Shown: piece by piece, positions 63,188 to 64,000 of the stretch
Layout: each line of letters begins with the position of its first letter
How positions within the stretch are numbered: position 1 is the first letter of the stretch
Assembly: GCF_900111485.1 (NCBI RefSeq)
Contig: NZ_FOIC01000007.1
Span: 115,197 to 179,196, forward strand
DNA from: Natrinema hispanicum
GTDB taxonomy: Archaea > Halobacteriota > Halobacteria > Halobacteriales > Natrialbaceae
DNA length: 64,000 bases
Direction: 5' to 3'
Made by a program: the position numbers and the translations under genes
Notes under the pieces: model-generated
Told to the model about the DNA's origin: nothing
The model's input: the letters and a program-made list of their open reading frames with translations, nothing else
Databases searched by the model: none

Positions 63188-63536
63188 GTGTCGAACGACG
63201 TGTGGTCGATGGTGTTTCGGTGCGACCCTCACTCGAGCACTCGCTGTGGCTCGCTGCGATTGCCCTGTTCGGCATCGGCGATCTCGCCACAACGATCTAT
63301 TTCATTGTCGCACACGGCGCGGCCGAAACGCATCCGATCGGCGCAGTGGCGATCGACCAATTCGCGTTATGGGTGCTCGTGTCTTGGAAAGTAGCCTCAT
63401 TCGTCGCATTCTATGCGTTCTCCCGTGCGGTGCCACGAGAGTACGCCGTCGGCGCGCCGATCGGGCTTACGTTGTTCGGTGCGTTCACGAGTACGTGAAC
63501 ACGCTGATTTCGACGGTCGAGATTCCGATCGGCTAA
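63184..63536 (+). pseudogene. Small membrane-protein gene with 3' frameshift
   Basis: Starts in the HTH stop and encodes MSVERRVVDGVSVRPSLEHS then three TM helices (LWLAAIALFGIGDLATTIYFIVAHG; FALWVLVSWKVASFVAFYAFS; YAVGAPIGLTLFGAF). It stops after FTST at 63498. The next frame continues NTLISTVEIPIG to a stop at 63536. Restoring one G (TGA to TGG at about 63497) gives FTSTWNTLISTVEIPIG, a sensible end of the last helix. So it looks like one 117-residue protein broken by a single deletion, or else a naturally shorter protein. Confidence 0.55.
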
Positions 63537-63663
63537 GTTTTACCACTCTGTCGTCGCGTGACTCCAGCACGTCCTCGAGTGACCATTTTGAATCACAATT
63601 ACAATCCAGTTACACTAATGTAGTTGGATAGCGTGACCAGGATTCACCGGTCAGTGATACCTC

Positions 63664-64000
63664 TCATCCTGAACTGAGTTCTTTCCCACCGAGGATGGAC
63701 TGGAGCTGTTCGGGCGGATCTAGTCCTCGCCGTTTCCACGTGGCTAACATGGTTGTGATCGTCTCGTGAATCTGGACCCCTTCGGCTGAGCGGAGGGTCC
63801 GGAACATCTTCCGCAGCACAACTTGCTCGCGCAGAGCGCGCTCTGCGCGATTATTCGTCGACTCGACGTCTGGCTCTGTAACGAACGTCAGCCAGTGCCC
63901 TAACCCGTTCCTGATCTTCTCGATCAGCTTCTTGACCTCCTGTGCCTCGTAGTCTTCTCTGATCAGCCCTTCCAGATGTAACGACGCCTCCGCCCGCTTT
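63664..64000 (-). mobile_element. IS66-family transposase, C-terminal part
   Basis: An open reverse frame enters from the right window edge and ends at 63664 (112 codons). It reads DYEAQEVKKLIEKIRNGLGHW, VTEPDVESTNNRAERALREQ, VVLRKMFRTLRSAEGVQIHE and TITTMLATWKRRGLDPPEQL. The STNNRAERALR and LRKMFRTLRSAEG motifs are signature parts of IS66/ISH10-type transposases, with the last catalytic Glu in the NNRAERAL region. The 5' part and the left terminus of the element lie outside the window. Confidence 0.88.

Overview
The window comes from a haloarchaeon (class Halobacteria). The sequence is GC-rich and the proteins are strongly acidic. The lineage markers include CDC48/VAT ATPases, TFB, ribosomal protein S8e, a GHMP-type archaeal shikimate kinase, DacZ, S-layer-type secretion signals with a PGF-CTERM tail, Tat signal peptides, archaeal TATA/BRE promoters placed for leaderless transcripts, and a haloarchaeal polyhydroxyalkanoate (PHA) locus. 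Family placement (perhaps Natrialbaceae-like) cannot be fixed from the sequence alone.

Left part (1-23 kb): a truncated S-layer-type surface protein; a gene-poor stretch; a secreted protein with a tandemly duplicated domain; larC (His-rich nickel-pincer cofactor enzyme); two convergent CDC48-type AAA+ ATPases; a decayed IS605/IS1341-type element; small haloarchaeal proteins; shikimate kinase overlapping chorismate mutase; a TetR regulator; the S-layer glycoprotein gene with its terminator; an RND-type exporter with a secreted partner; and a glutaredoxin-thioredoxin reductase fusion.

Middle part (23-53 kb): mostly housekeeping. It holds TFB, an OGG1-like glycosylase, acylphosphatase, CobO, a GlpA-like flavoprotein, MsrA, enoyl-CoA hydratase and the archaeal riboflavin reductase. 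A TnpB (IS1341-type) element sits directly in front of polyphosphate kinase, which is followed by a PhoU-like regulator. Then come S8e, Tat-exported proteins, malic enzyme, CoaD, tRNA-Leu, a diadenylate cyclase (dacZ) next to an MscS-like channel, and a nucleoside-salvage group (uridine phosphorylase, cytidine deaminase, phosphohexomutase-family enzyme).

Right part (53-64 kb): a complete PHA locus (maoC divergent from phaR-phaP-phaE-phaC, then phaB with its own promoter). The PhaC carries a long acidic linker ending in a helix-hairpin-helix-like domain. Next to it is an accessory stretch: a three-gene membrane group (2-TM protein, DUF4330 protein, 47-residue membrane protein), a frameshifted gene of unknown function, an AT-richer type IV pilin, an HNH endonuclease with four repeats, a small HTH gene overlapping a frameshifted membrane-protein gene, and the C-terminal end of an IS66-family transposase at the window edge.

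I found no defence island or CRISPR array. The least conventional items are the PhaC C-terminal fusion, the dyads between maoC and phaR, the TnpB element with its 44-residue companion gene, and two nearby genes each apparently broken by a single-base deletion.
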